A stretch of DNA of 64,000 nucleotides from Leptodontidium sp. MPI-SDFR-AT-0119. Taxonomy: Eukaryota; Ascomycota; Leotiomycetes; Helotiales; Leptodontidiaceae. The notes under the pieces are model-generated. The model saw only the letters and a list, made by a program, of their open reading frames with translations. It made no database searches and had not been told where the DNA came from. Made by a program: the position numbers and the translations under genes. Positions 37,978 to 47,744 of this stretch are shown here, one piece after another. The first letter of the stretch is position 1; every line of letters begins with the position of its first letter. The stretch spans positions 434,001 through 498,000 of the forward strand of contig JAHLEZ010000026.1 in NCBI GenBank assembly GCA_020726505.1. The letters are read 5' to 3'.

Positions 37978-40308
37978 ATGGGCCAACAAGTTACCAAGTA
38001 CATACGCTCCCGGTTAGAGCACTGCACTCTGGAGGAATTGCTTATTGACGACAAGGTGATTTCGTTTAGCTAGTTGGGAGAACTCCTAGGCTAACTGCGC
38101 GTAGTGTATTGAGGAACTTCAACGGCATCTCCCAGCGCTGCCCAAGAGGTCGCACACCAACCTTGCAAAAATTTTAGCATCATTGGAGAATGCGCTATCC
38201 AAGGACAGCAGTTCAGGATCCCAGCCTAATGCGCCGCCCAAGGGCGGGAATTCATCGCCAAAGGACAGGAATCCCGGAACATCTAGACTCAGTTCATTAT
38301 GGCTCATTCAATCCAAAGACATCAGTATCCCTAAGAGTGTTGCAGAGGCACTCAAGCAAGAACATTGTAATATTTTACGCCAGTCGTCCAAAAACGCTGT
38401 TGACCTTCAGTCTCCGGTGGATCACTACGAATACACGTGTGCTGTGGAAACGGGCCGCACACTTGACAGGATCTTATGGAGATTCTTGACAACTTTCTAC
38501 TATGACCTCATCTCAGAGTTCGACGCTACAAAGCGGCAATTTTCTACAATTGCAAATGGTGGCGTCGCCTTTATGGTTGCTGTGATTTGTCAATCAGGGA
38601 AGCATAACCCTGAAACTGTTCGGGAGAAAGTGGTGGGCTGGACGAAGGTCGGCCGAAGATACCGTGGATTTATGGATTCCTTATGTGCTGGATGCTTAAT
38701 TCTGTTCCCTGACCATATTAGCGATCTTGTGTAAGTGCTACTGCCTGTTATTGGGAAGGCTGCTAAATCTTTGAAAGCTGGGAGAAGTATGTGCCAATGA
38801 AAGGGGATGTGTTTGCCAAGGTGATCGAGTTCCTTCAAGGCCTTGGCATGGTTGACAAATGCGAGAAAGAAGGCTGGAATGACCTGGGCAACAAAATCCT
38901 ACAAACGCTCCGCGAACCTTTTCGATGCCTTATCGCTTTTCAAATTCAACCTGGCCAGCAATCTCAAATCGGAGGGGTTGCAAATTCCTCGCTTACACCA
39001 GTGGCTAGCGACGCCGACATACCAAGCAGGACACTTGATTCAAGAGCTCTACCAAGGCCGGTTGCGAATCGGGTAGTCAAAGCGAAACGAAAAAAAGGTA
39101 CTACATCCGTGAGGCGACAGCTGCAGAGCTTCGCCAGAGATCTTACGGCTCACCAGACGTCTCTTCCGCAGAAGAGTCTTCCATTGGTATTTCACCAGAG
39201 TCACCATGCGTCAAGAGCTCACAGGTCTGAGTCGCAGCACGAGTCTCATGGAAGGGATCCTCAGAGCCGTTGCCCTCGAGCCCCGACACAATGTTGGGCG
39301 TCTGCTCCCAATTATCCTAGGCAGTGGCACTTGGCGACGAACCATCAGGACGACCGTTTGCTATCATCCTCGGTGTCTATCAACGATCGAGGACGGGATC
39401 CGCTCAGTAACATCTCATTGAACGCACCGAACGTCTATCCTAGTGGCACAGATTCGGTTCAGTACATGCAAGATGTGGCCCCTGGTTCACATCAGCCCTT
39501 TGTTTCTCCGCCCGGCAGTCAGGTTCATGGACATTGCCATGTGGATCAGGGGCAGAGGACAAGAGAATCTATTTCCAATACTTTGAGCCTTGAGCGAATA
39601 GGCATCAGCACAATCAGCGCTGTCTTAAATCATGATCAAAGCACCGCCGTGGTGACCACGCAAGGTTCACTTCAAGGCGAGTGCACAGAGCCAGTTTCCG
39701 ACTTTGCAGGTACTGAGAATTTCCGAGTCAAAAAATGCTCGCTAATAGTGTATCAGACCAGGCAACCACTGATGTCCCTATCGAACTTGATCTTGATTCT
39801 GGTACAGATCCTCAGAAGTCTGATGTAGCTCCTGCAGGCGTCGTCACACATTCACCGAGTAAGTACTTCCACCGTACTGAGCCGTAAAGGGAACGTGCGA
39901 CTGACCAATATTTTGAATGGAGGGGTTCAATGCGATAAAGACACTCTTTGTCGGATAGTTCGCGAACGGCCTACCGACATATCAGGAAGTATTTGGTTTG
40001 GTTGCCCGCCGGGGTATCGACCATTTGTCTCACTGAGGCTGCCAAAATCATTGGGCAAAACTGTTAAGCTACCTAGTCAAAAGGTTCATCAGCCTGAGCC
40101 TTCCCCAGATGCTGGTAGTACATTTACCGCTCTATACTCGATCAAATTAGGGGATTTATGCCAATTGATTCAAAGAGATGGGTTTGGTACGATATTTTGG
40201 AATCACTCTAGGGAAGGGGACGATGCGATTGTGTCGGTGGAAGTTGTAGATGAAGAACTTATCGCAGAATTTATTCAAGTTGGCATAGTAATGAATGGCT
40301 TGCAGTAG
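37978..40308 (+). CDS. Unknown large protein, about 700 residues, with N-myristoylation motif
   Basis: Proposed exons are 37978-38055, 38105-38730, 38778-39680, 39749-39858 and 39923-40308. The first two introns are clear (GTGATT..GTAG and GTAAGT..AAAG). The start MGQQVTKYIRSRLEHCTLEE fits the G2..S/T6 rule for N-myristoylation, so a membrane-attached protein is possible. Residues about 110-260 form a compact helical domain (TLDRILWRFLTTFYYDLISE, VAFMVAVICQSG, GFMDSLCAGCLILFPDHISD). A long Ser/His/Gln-rich linker follows, then a C-terminal globular part (RPTDISGSIWFGCPPGYRPF, GFGTIFWNHS). Around 39681-39748 a frame change is needed; either a weak-donor intron (GTGCAC) or a one-base slip in the A6 run at 39730-39735 explains it. 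I recognise no family. Confidence 0.55.
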
Positions 40309-40381
40309 ATAAGCAGAATACGAGACGGCAAATGACAAAGTTAGGAACCTTGCTACACTCTGAAGTGATATTTGCAGTAGC

Positions 40382-41215
40382 CTACGTAGCGAATATACCT
40401 TCATCTCTTAAAATCTCTACAGCGCCCGATAAGCTCTTCGCCCGGGTATCGGTGGCCTTGACATGGCCAGTTGAATATTCAACGCACCGTGTCTCCCCAG
40501 TCGTATCGACTAATCCATCCTTAACAGTGACAGACCATCCTGTTTCTCGTAATGTGACGTACTCTCTCCTCCCGTCCCTTACATCTGCCGCCACCTTGTC
40601 CTCTTGCAGCAAAAGACTGCCAATATCGAAAGAAAACTCAATCATTTTCCCAGCCTGACCTTGTATTACCTCAAGCCCTAGAGTATTTCCCAAGCCCTTC
40701 GTCCAAAGGCAGTGGGTGAACTCTGTAAAGAAATTGCCATCGATGTATCCAACACTGACTAGCGGACCTTCGCGAAACTCGGACGGGAAGAGAAGCGCAT
40801 CTCTCTTCTCATCGTCGGTCGTACAGCTAGCTGTATCCACTGAGATAATGTGAGGATGGATTTTCTGTAAATCGATGTCGGAAATGCGAGTAGGTCTGGT
40901 CCAGTACCCACACGGTTCCGTTGTGCCAGTGCCAAACAGTATGTGTCCTTCAGGGATCGTCGTATGGCGATGGAGGAGTCGCAGTCGGAAATGGCTCTGG
41001 GCGTTGTATTTTGCAATTATTGCACAGAGTTCTTTAAACCCATCGGATAGCACGTCTATCTGAGGAAATGCGGTGTCGGGGGCGAATCGATTGTGACTAC
41101 CTTGGATCAGCAAGAAGTCTGCGAGCATGAAGCATGGAGTATGAACTAACAGTCTTGTTGAGGCGATCAACGTCTCCTCAGTAATGTTCGCACTGAACGG
41201 TAGAATATCTGCCAT
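40382..41215 (-). CDS. LLHxH-family protein of unknown function, 277 residues
   Basis: Single intact exon from ATG 41215. Marked features are LLHRH at residues 80-84 after a basic helix, GYWTRPTR at about 103-110, LFPSEF at 142-147 and TEFTHCLWTKGLGNTLGLE at about 165. The protein at 44877 shows the same order (LLHHH, LMPLEF, KELSDLILCLGFNGIYGL), so I treat the two as paralogues. There is no signal peptide or membrane span. The C-terminus here lacks the Cys/His-rich tail found in the other copy. The gene converges on the 700-residue gene, with stops 74 bp apart. I know this type only as fungal hypothetical proteins; a hydrolase or phosphodiesterase-like role for the His pair would be speculation. 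Confidence 0.65.
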   Translation of the reverse strand: MADILPFSANITEETLIASTRLLVHTPCFMLADFLLIQGSHNRFAPDTAFPQIDVLSDGFKELCAIIAKYNAQSHFRLRLLHRHTTIPEGHILFGTGTTEPCGYWTRPTRISDIDLQKIHPHIISVDTASCTTDDEKRDALLFPSEFREGPLVSVGYIDGNFFTEFTHCLWTKGLGNTLGLEVIQGQAGKMIEFSFDIGSLLLQEDKVAADVRDGRREYVTLRETGWSVTVKDGLVDTTGETRCVEYSTGHVKATDTRAKSLSGAVEILRDEGIFAT

Positions 41216-42723
41216 CTCAATGAAAGATGTCTTGTGCTGATCAAGAAGGGGTTTAGAGAGGGGTTACTGAGAACGAAGATCGATGGAATCATATTGAGGC
41301 ATTTACGTTTGAGTGCCATGTGATTTGGTCGAAGATCCGATACTAACCGAAAAGACCCGGTACATTCAGGCTCCAATCTACAACGCGGTCGTAAAATTTT
41401 CGAGCCGTGATGCAAATTTCGACGCCGTGCGACTGATAAGCAGTCCATATTTTGTGCGCCTGACCCCATTGACTGTCCCATACTTTGATTTAGTGTGGTG
41501 TACCCTTGCGTGATGAGCTGATGACGTGGCGTGGCTCAGAGATCAATCATGTCATACATGTGACACATCCCGGTGAAATGTGAGTAAGCCCATTGGCTCG
41601 CTTAAGTTTCTGCCTGAGACTTCAAGCCATGTGTGATTGGTGGCAATAATTCTGCGGGCAATATTATAATGTGCCTGGGCGTCTGCGTCGTACGGAAGTA
41701 CCGTGCCACAGGTCTCAAGGGCAACACTCCTTAACAAGGCATCTCTACAATCAACGTGGGCGGATATTACTCGGCGTTTACCGTGCATAGCAATGTATCC
41801 CGTCTGGTCCAGTTAGCTTGGCCGCGGCAACGAGCATTACTGGTGCATATCGCGAGCGCCGCGTTCCTCTTAGATTTCAGATTGAGTTAGCGTTGGTCGC
41901 ACAAGCTTTACTTAGGCATGCAGGGTCTGGTACTAGAATGTTGACAGCTGATGAAGGTTTCTTGTTGGCCGATTCATTCGAACCGCTAAGGTCTCCTAGT
42001 TGTTTCCAACGCAGCGTTGGCAACGTTCGCAACGCTCTATAACTACGTGAGTTCCTCCGGTTTGGGTTGTTCATGAAGACAGGAGAAGGAAATAGAAGGG
42101 GAAAGTGGTGGCTGTCCTGCATTATTTGAGCATAGATTGGCGCGTTTCCCCTTGCTGACGAGAAATTTCTGGAAGGCTTAGGTTTGTAACGAACCTTTCG
42201 CTGCCGTTGGGCATGGCCTGATGGCGCTTGCAGGGAAGTTTGATTTAGACTTTTGGAGCGCTCCCCACCAATAGAAATTCTTATCATTGAGACCTACAGT
42301 ACCGGAGAAAAGCGGTTTTGATCGCCTCGGGCCGATCCTATTGTTCTCCCGATTGGCTTCGTCCAGGAACGTGAGAATGGATGGAAGGGTTTCATTGCGA
42401 ATGTAACCTCTCTTATTCGCTCGTCTCATCCTTTTTGGCAGTGACATGGTATTTGTTTACCGACCAGGAGGCCCTGGAACTGATGCATCTTAGAACGTTT
42501 GTTAATATCCCTAATTTCACTCTTGATTGGTGGCCGTTTATTCTGTCGAGATGGGAGGCTGAGAATGCGGCTCTGCTAGACGCTGATCTCGCTCCATGAC
42601 TATTTATTAAGTACTTCCTCTCATCATGGTCTTGAATCACAATACGATCTTCGTATCGTCCCCAAATCAATCTCGCTTAAATTTCGCCCCCAAGCGCTTT
42701 GCCAACACTTTTCCACTCTCAAC
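41216..42723. other. 1.5 kb without a supported gene
   Basis: Short open frames overlap on both strands (for example 41552-41788, 41877-42287 and 42381-42599) with no family signal or convincing splice model. Confidence 0.4.
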
Positions 42724-42915
42724 ATGTGCACGTATTGGGAAGAGTTTTATCAGTGCGGGCATTTCCATGCATATATTCTTTACAAGAGGTGCCGGCAGCG
42801 AGAGACATGCACACAGTCGCACAACTCTAGTCTCATCCAATATCTCCAAAGACAACTCCCCTCCAACTGTGGCCCTTGTGCCAGCGGAGACTATGGCACA
42901 CCAGAGTCAATGTGA
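42724..42915 (+). CDS. Small Cys-rich protein, 63 residues, related to the one at 19144
   Basis: Single exon. It begins MCTYWEEFYQCGHFHAYILY, continues with a Cys/Arg-rich loop and closes with NCGPCASGDYGTPESM. The opening (MC.Y....Y.CGH) and the closing C-G-x-C pair parallel the protein at 19144, so the two belong to one loose family, probably a small metal-binding fold. A GTGAGT donor overlaps the last codons, so a further exon is possible; splicing to the next TAG acceptor at about 42974 gives an immediate stop, so the product would barely change. Function unknown. Confidence 0.6.
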   Translation: MCTYWEEFYQCGHFHAYILYKRCRQRETCTQSHNSSLIQYLQRQLPSNCGPCASGDYGTPESM

Positions 42916-43211
42916 GTGTCAATACCCCCCCTACTGAGACAGTCCGATTCTCTCTCTAATATTCACGCGTTAGGTAGCGAAAGCAGACGCAGTTATCAGT
43001 GGAATCGCATTGGGACATCGAAGATAGGTTGGGGTTAATGAGGGACCGATATATTATTGCAGGATATTTCATATTTCGGACAACACGTTGGAAGTGTCAC
43101 ATTACAAAAACGCAATTATGGCTCAGGATGATGAGAGATATTGCAAATAAATTTTCTTAGCAGACGTTTTCCAAGATTCTCTAAGGTTCTACATCGCTAT
43201 CGCCGTCGTTA

Positions 43212-43820
43212 TCACCACTCATCGTTTTCTACTGACTTCTCCTTTTGTTGTTTCTCTTCCGGCTCCTCTACACCCTGGCCCGGATGTGAAGAGCCCTGCT
43301 GCGGTAGATCGACAGTGTGAGGACGAAGCATTGAATCTTTGAACTGCTGCCATTGCTTCGGCGACTTGCTGGCTTCTACCATCCTCTCGTAGAGTGGGAT
43401 ATCCTTTGATCCATGCCCTTGCCACCCTCCGTAACAGTGAAAAGGCAAGGACATATCCGGATGGAGGTCTCTAACCCTTTGTAGCTGGGCATTGGCAGCC
43501 TCAATGACGGTCTTGTGATCTTGGACATATCCTTTGACTTCATGTCCCATGAACCGCAATCGGACCAACTGGGTATCGATGGATCTCTCGGATCCAACGG
43601 CGTCGATAATTATTGCAATTGTCGAGAATGTGTAAGTCGTGACGATATGCTTCATCTCTCGACCTTTTGCCGCATATGTTTGCAGCAGGCGATGAGTCAA
43701 CCGACGCAGAGCCGCATCGAGATCTGGCCCAATATTCCTCAATGTACTGGGAGACAGAGTGTATATGATGCGTGATGGCGTGTCAGCTATTGCGCTGAGG
43801 TGGATGGTAATGCTTGACAT
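43212..43820 (-). CDS. Hypothetical protein, 202 residues
   Basis: Single intact frame from ATG 43820. The N-terminal 75 residues alternate hydrophobic beta-like stretches (SSITIHLSAIADTPSRIIYT, HIVTTYTFSTIAIIIDAVG), then a helix with AANAQLQRVRDLHPD and an acidic Gln/Glu/Lys-rich tail. No signal peptide, no metal site. I do not recognise the family. Long intact frame and sensible composition argue that it is real. Confidence 0.5.
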   Translation of the reverse strand: MSSITIHLSAIADTPSRIIYTLSPSTLRNIGPDLDAALRRLTHRLLQTYAAKGREMKHIVTTYTFSTIAIIIDAVGSERSIDTQLVRLRFMGHEVKGYVQDHKTVIEAANAQLQRVRDLHPDMSLPFHCYGGWQGHGSKDIPLYERMVEASKSPKQWQQFKDSMLRPHTVDLPQQGSSHPGQGVEEPEEKQQKEKSVENDEW

Positions 43821-44193
43821 CGCAAAGCAGTAAAACGACGTGAGGATACTGACATTAGAGGTGCTTCAGGTGCTTTGATGAAGACAGGTGAGGCGAAATC
43901 TTGAGGGCACTAAACCTAATTTAGATGACGCCCCAGATTTTCGGCCCGTCAAGTGCAGCGTTCCCTCTCATGCGTTCCAATTCTGTCACGTGTCAGAAAG
44001 AGGCAAATCACATGTATCATGCCCGATAATGCCCAAGTCCCGCGCCCTATCGCGAATGCGCCCACACCTCAGTCCTTGTTCTGGCATTCTTTCTCCGCGT
44101 TGGTCATGTCATCCAATTATTGCTCGTCTTTTGTGTTCAGATGCGCTTACTTTCTTTCCTTCTCGCAGTATATCCCTGCTGCTCCATGCACAG

Positions 44194-44257
44194 GGCGATC
44201 TTGTGCAGCCAGCGCTAACCCAATGCGCAATCTAAGAGGCACACGGGGCTCGTTTAC
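44194..44257 (+). repeat. 64-bp direct repeat, copy A
   Basis: Begins GGCGATCTTGTGCAGCCAGC and ends GCTCGTTTAC. Matches 44296-44359 with about ten differences, several of them C/T. Copies are 102 bp apart start to start. Confidence 0.8.
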
Positions 44258-44295
44258 GCTGTATGTAGTAGTTCAGTGCAACGGAACGGATTGCA

Positions 44296-44359
44296 GGCGA
44301 TCTTGTGCGGCCAGCGCTAACCTAATTTGCAATCTAATAGGAACGCGGCGCTCGTTTAC
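44296..44359 (+). repeat. 64-bp direct repeat, copy B
   Basis: Begins GGCGATCTTGTGCGGCCAGC. Tandem-like duplicate of 44194-44257. Confidence 0.8.
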
Positions 44360-44876
44360 CCCAAAACCATCAGTGCCATGCATCGCAAACATGAAAATCG
44401 ATTGAGATGCCAGGTGGCGTAGTTGAACCGCACCAATCTTGGAGCTCGAACGAACCTCAGAATCCTTTGAAGCAGTGGGCGTCCTAGAATGATTGAGCTG
44501 ACCCTACCAACTCCAACAGCAGATGGAGAGTTCCCCAAGGTTTCATCTGCGTGAGGCCCAAAGAAGCAAAAGGTACAGAGCGGCGGTAACCCCGCTCAGC
44601 TCTGCCTAGTTTAGGCGTCGATTGGTGACTCACACCCCTTGTCGCGAGCTTCTATCACATCTCCAATTCCCTGACTTTTGCATGTCCCAGAGTATCGCTG
44701 ACCCTGAACTAGTATAGAACTAACCACGTCTTCGCATTTTCTTAAGAACCCATCCTCTCTTCAAGTTCTTCTGTGAACCCCTCGCCCACCAACCTCAGCT
44801 ATTTGTCAACATTTATCTTCGAGCAAGCCTACAAGTATCCATCTAGAGTATCAAATCGTCATCACACTCACCTACC

Positions 44877-45586
44877 ATGGCTATTTGTCTCAAACCCTAC
44901 ACCGCAGACAACTTCAATGCCACACCTCTCTTGCCCGATGCTCTCCAGAAGCACAAGGAAGCCGGAGGGAACGAATGGATTCACGAAACATTCGGAACCT
45001 TGTTCCAGAAACACGGAGTCGAAAAGGTTTTGGGCATCGGGTTATTGCATCACCACTTCCCCTTGGAAGATGGCGAGTATTTAACAGAAGTACGTGGGAC
45101 TTCAACTGCCTGGCAGTCTCAAACAGGCACTAGACCAAGCGTGTGGTCTTTCGACGCCAAAGAAAGGAGCTTGATGCCACTCGAGTTTGCTATGGACGAC
45201 GACCATGGCTCAGTGGCATATCCTGATTGGGAGTCGGTGCAAATGCAGAAGTTTCTCAAGGAACTCTCGGACTTGATTCTTTGCCTCGGGTTCAATGGCA
45301 TATATGGACTTGTTCGTTATCCAGGGGATGATTTCCCAGGCCGCGTGGAGATGACTGTGGGCCGCGCGAACGTTAATTTGACACCCATACAGGTTCGCAA
45401 GGACATGTCACATCGTTGGACATATGCTAATCTTATCAATAGGCTGCCAAACATGATCCTGCTTATCAAAGTGAAGCGGCTTGGTATTTCACGGAGGACT
45501 TCAGGAAGCGGGGATGCGCCTGCAATTGCTTCCATCATGGATCAGCAAATTCCTCGCATACGCATGTCCAAACAATCACCGCCTAA
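44877..45586 (+). CDS. LLHxH-family protein with Cys/His tail, 219 residues
   Basis: Exons are 44877-45392 and 45443-45586. The intron (GTTCGC, TGCTAAT, ATAG) is supported because the spliced frame gives a distinctive ending, YQSEAAWYFTEDFRKRGCAC followed by NCFHHGSANSSHTHVQTITA. The unspliced frame is also open but ends in an unconvincing tail. Motifs shared with 40382-41215: LLHHH at residues 56-60, LMPLEF at 99-104 and a KFLKELSDLILCLGFNGIYG helix. The closing Cys-x-Cys-x-Cys with five histidines looks like a metal site absent from the relative. No signal peptide. Function unknown; I recall such proteins only as hypothetical in Pezizomycotina. Confidence 0.7.
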
Positions 45587-46138
45587 CTAGGGATATAACG
45601 AAGGGGGATTGGCCCAGTTGCGCAAATCTGTTTTAAGCAGGAAATTCCGCTCTCTTTATCTAGTCGTTCATTTCTTGATAAAGTCGTCTTCTGCAGACCC
45701 CGTTCATTGGCTACAATTGTGACTACCCTCGTTATCTTAGCTTCCGTGATATCCTATTCTGCAAGACTGTTTGCTTCAACAAGTGCCTTGCTTGCGTCCT
45801 CAGCCGCTTCTGTGTACTCCATGTGTCCTTCAGTCCCCCCTCAACCCTTCAACCTGACCTGTCCGGCCCTTCCTGGACTTCAAGCCCCCGTGAATTATTG
45901 AGGATGAGAGCTTCGTCACGATCTTTTTGCGTGTTGCTGTACTGAGCGGAGCATGATTTTGTCTGTTGGAATGTTCGTCGTGGTGGATGTTGCAAACTTA
46001 GAAGGCTATTTCTTGATTGGTGGCAGAACAGGGCGGTCTGCAAACCTTTTAAGCTCCCGCACCCAAGATAAATACCACGATAGGCACTCTCGCACCCCAA
46101 GTGTATCCCCTCGTTCCACCAACGTCACAGCGCTTTTC
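45587..46138. other. Intergenic
   Basis: 3' region of the LLHxH gene and upstream region of the phosphotransferase gene. The phosphotransferase frame is open back to 45953, but the ATG at 46139 is preferred. Confidence 0.45.
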
Positions 46139-47201
46139 ATGGCTCAATTATCGAGGAAGGCTGCTAGTTTCGCAAATAGTGTTACTGGTTGCTCTTGTGA
46201 CTTCATCCTCAATACCGAGTACCACCCATATTCAGGCGGAGAGTGCACGATTTTCGCTTTTGAAGCCAACGGAAGAAGAATTGGGGTTCGCATCGAGCAA
46301 AAATTTTCTCCAACAACTCGTGTCAAAGTTGAAAGGGAGATTCAACATCTGGAGGCCATCACCAGGGAGCGTATTCGCCATCTCCCTCATTTAATTGGTT
46401 ACGATTTGAAATCAACGCCACCTTTGATTGCTACGAGTTGGGCAGATGGCGATAAACTGGAATGGGCAGATTCCAGTCCTCCTCTTCAAGTCCGTAAGGA
46501 TATCCTCAAGACCATCGCAGAGGTCGCCTTGGATCTGTTGAAAATACACGAGCCAGGTAAGATGATGAGAGATTTGTCTAGCTCAGTATTAATGCATTTA
46601 GGCGGCTCTGCATTAGAATGGATCACAAATAAGATCCACAGAACGCGAATGCGTCGATCTATCCAAGGCAATCTACCTGGAGTGTCGGTCAATGACTGCG
46701 AGGCTTTACTGCGTCGCATATCTGATTTTCACCTCCCAGCCTTTGACGATGGACCCCATGTCCTTGTTCACGGTGACTTGCACCCTTCCAACATCATTAT
46801 CAATAAACAACAGGTGGAATGGTGAGCTACAAAGAAAGACCTCGAGGAACCTAGGCTGATGTGGCACGTTTAGCATTGTGGACTTGGGCATTGCCACAAT
46901 GGTTCCCTTACAATTTTCAGCGGTTTATCCACGCTTCCTGACGAACGAGCCTCGATTAGTGGGAGACAAGTTTGACTGGTCACAGTGTGCTTACTCACAA
47001 ACGCAGAAAGATGACCGTTCCTTCTATCTACAGTGCATCATAGATATGGCACCGGCAAAGGGAGAATATGCACGTGTTTATTCTGAGATCCTAGCGTGCG
47101 ATGATCAGGAAGAGAGATACTGGTGGCTAAGCGCGGTAAACCGTCTTGACATCATGAGAGCGCTGAAGACGAAGCCACAATCTTTACATATAAAGGAGTG
47201 A
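46139..47201 (+). CDS. Aminoglycoside phosphotransferase (APH)-fold protein, 336 residues
   Basis: Exons are 46139-46821 and 46874-47201 with intron GTGAGC..TTTAG. The APH/choline-kinase catalytic loop HGDLHPSNIIINKQ starts at residue 211, and the metal-binding aspartate follows in CIVDLGIA at the start of exon 2. Upstream are a nucleotide-lobe-like region (CTIFAFEANGRRIGVRIEQK), an acidic helix (KVEREIQHLEAITRER) and the hinge region LIATSWADGDKLEW. Proteins of this fold transfer phosphate from ATP to small hydroxyl or amino substrates or act as protein-kinase-like enzymes; fungal genomes have many whose substrate is unknown. The length is within the usual range. No frame defects. The Gly-rich loop is not obvious, so activity is likely but not certain. 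Confidence 0.8.
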
Positions 47202-47744
47202 AAGATTACACCATTGGGCCGATTGATTGCATGTATTTGATCGAAAGCTAGATACATTGCCAGGTCCTGCGGCTTGACTTGATTTGTGACTTTCCTTGGA
47301 GCTTCATCATATAGCCTCAGGCTGCAACTATCACCTCAGCTGATTTATCGGCGGAATTCGAGCCCCGTGCCAGCGAATCACAGCTGCACGCCTGAAACAC
47401 CAATTTGACTCATCCATTGGTTCTCAACTAATCTTTATTAAGGATAGTCGCCAAATGACGTCTGAAGCCAGTCAGTCTCTATTAAGATCCCAACTTTTCT
47501 TCCATCTACATCGACATTTCAGCACCGAAGTCGAGCCGATCCAGCTCGACATCCACGTTCTCGATAGGCTAGTCTCAGATGTAAGTGGTTCCAGGGGAGG
47601 GGATTTGCCGCTGCGTCCCAAAATCTAGCGCATTCATCGCGCACCACCCTCGTCCTGCCTGCATCCTCTGACTCTTCTACCTCGCGTCCATCAACCCCAG
47701 CGGCAATATAAACCCACTTGTTACCCCTCCTCCTTCTAGTCAAT
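47202..47744. other. Intergenic
   Basis: 3' region of the phosphotransferase gene and promoter of the DUF7924 gene. No gene supported; a minus-strand frame at 47519-47743 is judged a shadow. Confidence 0.45.

Larger units (their letters stand above)
43821..44876. other. Intergenic with a 64-bp direct repeat pair
   Basis: No gene supported. A plus-strand frame at 43953-44405 is open partly because it runs through the repeat pair at 44194-44359. The right end is the promoter of the gene at 44877. Confidence 0.4.
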
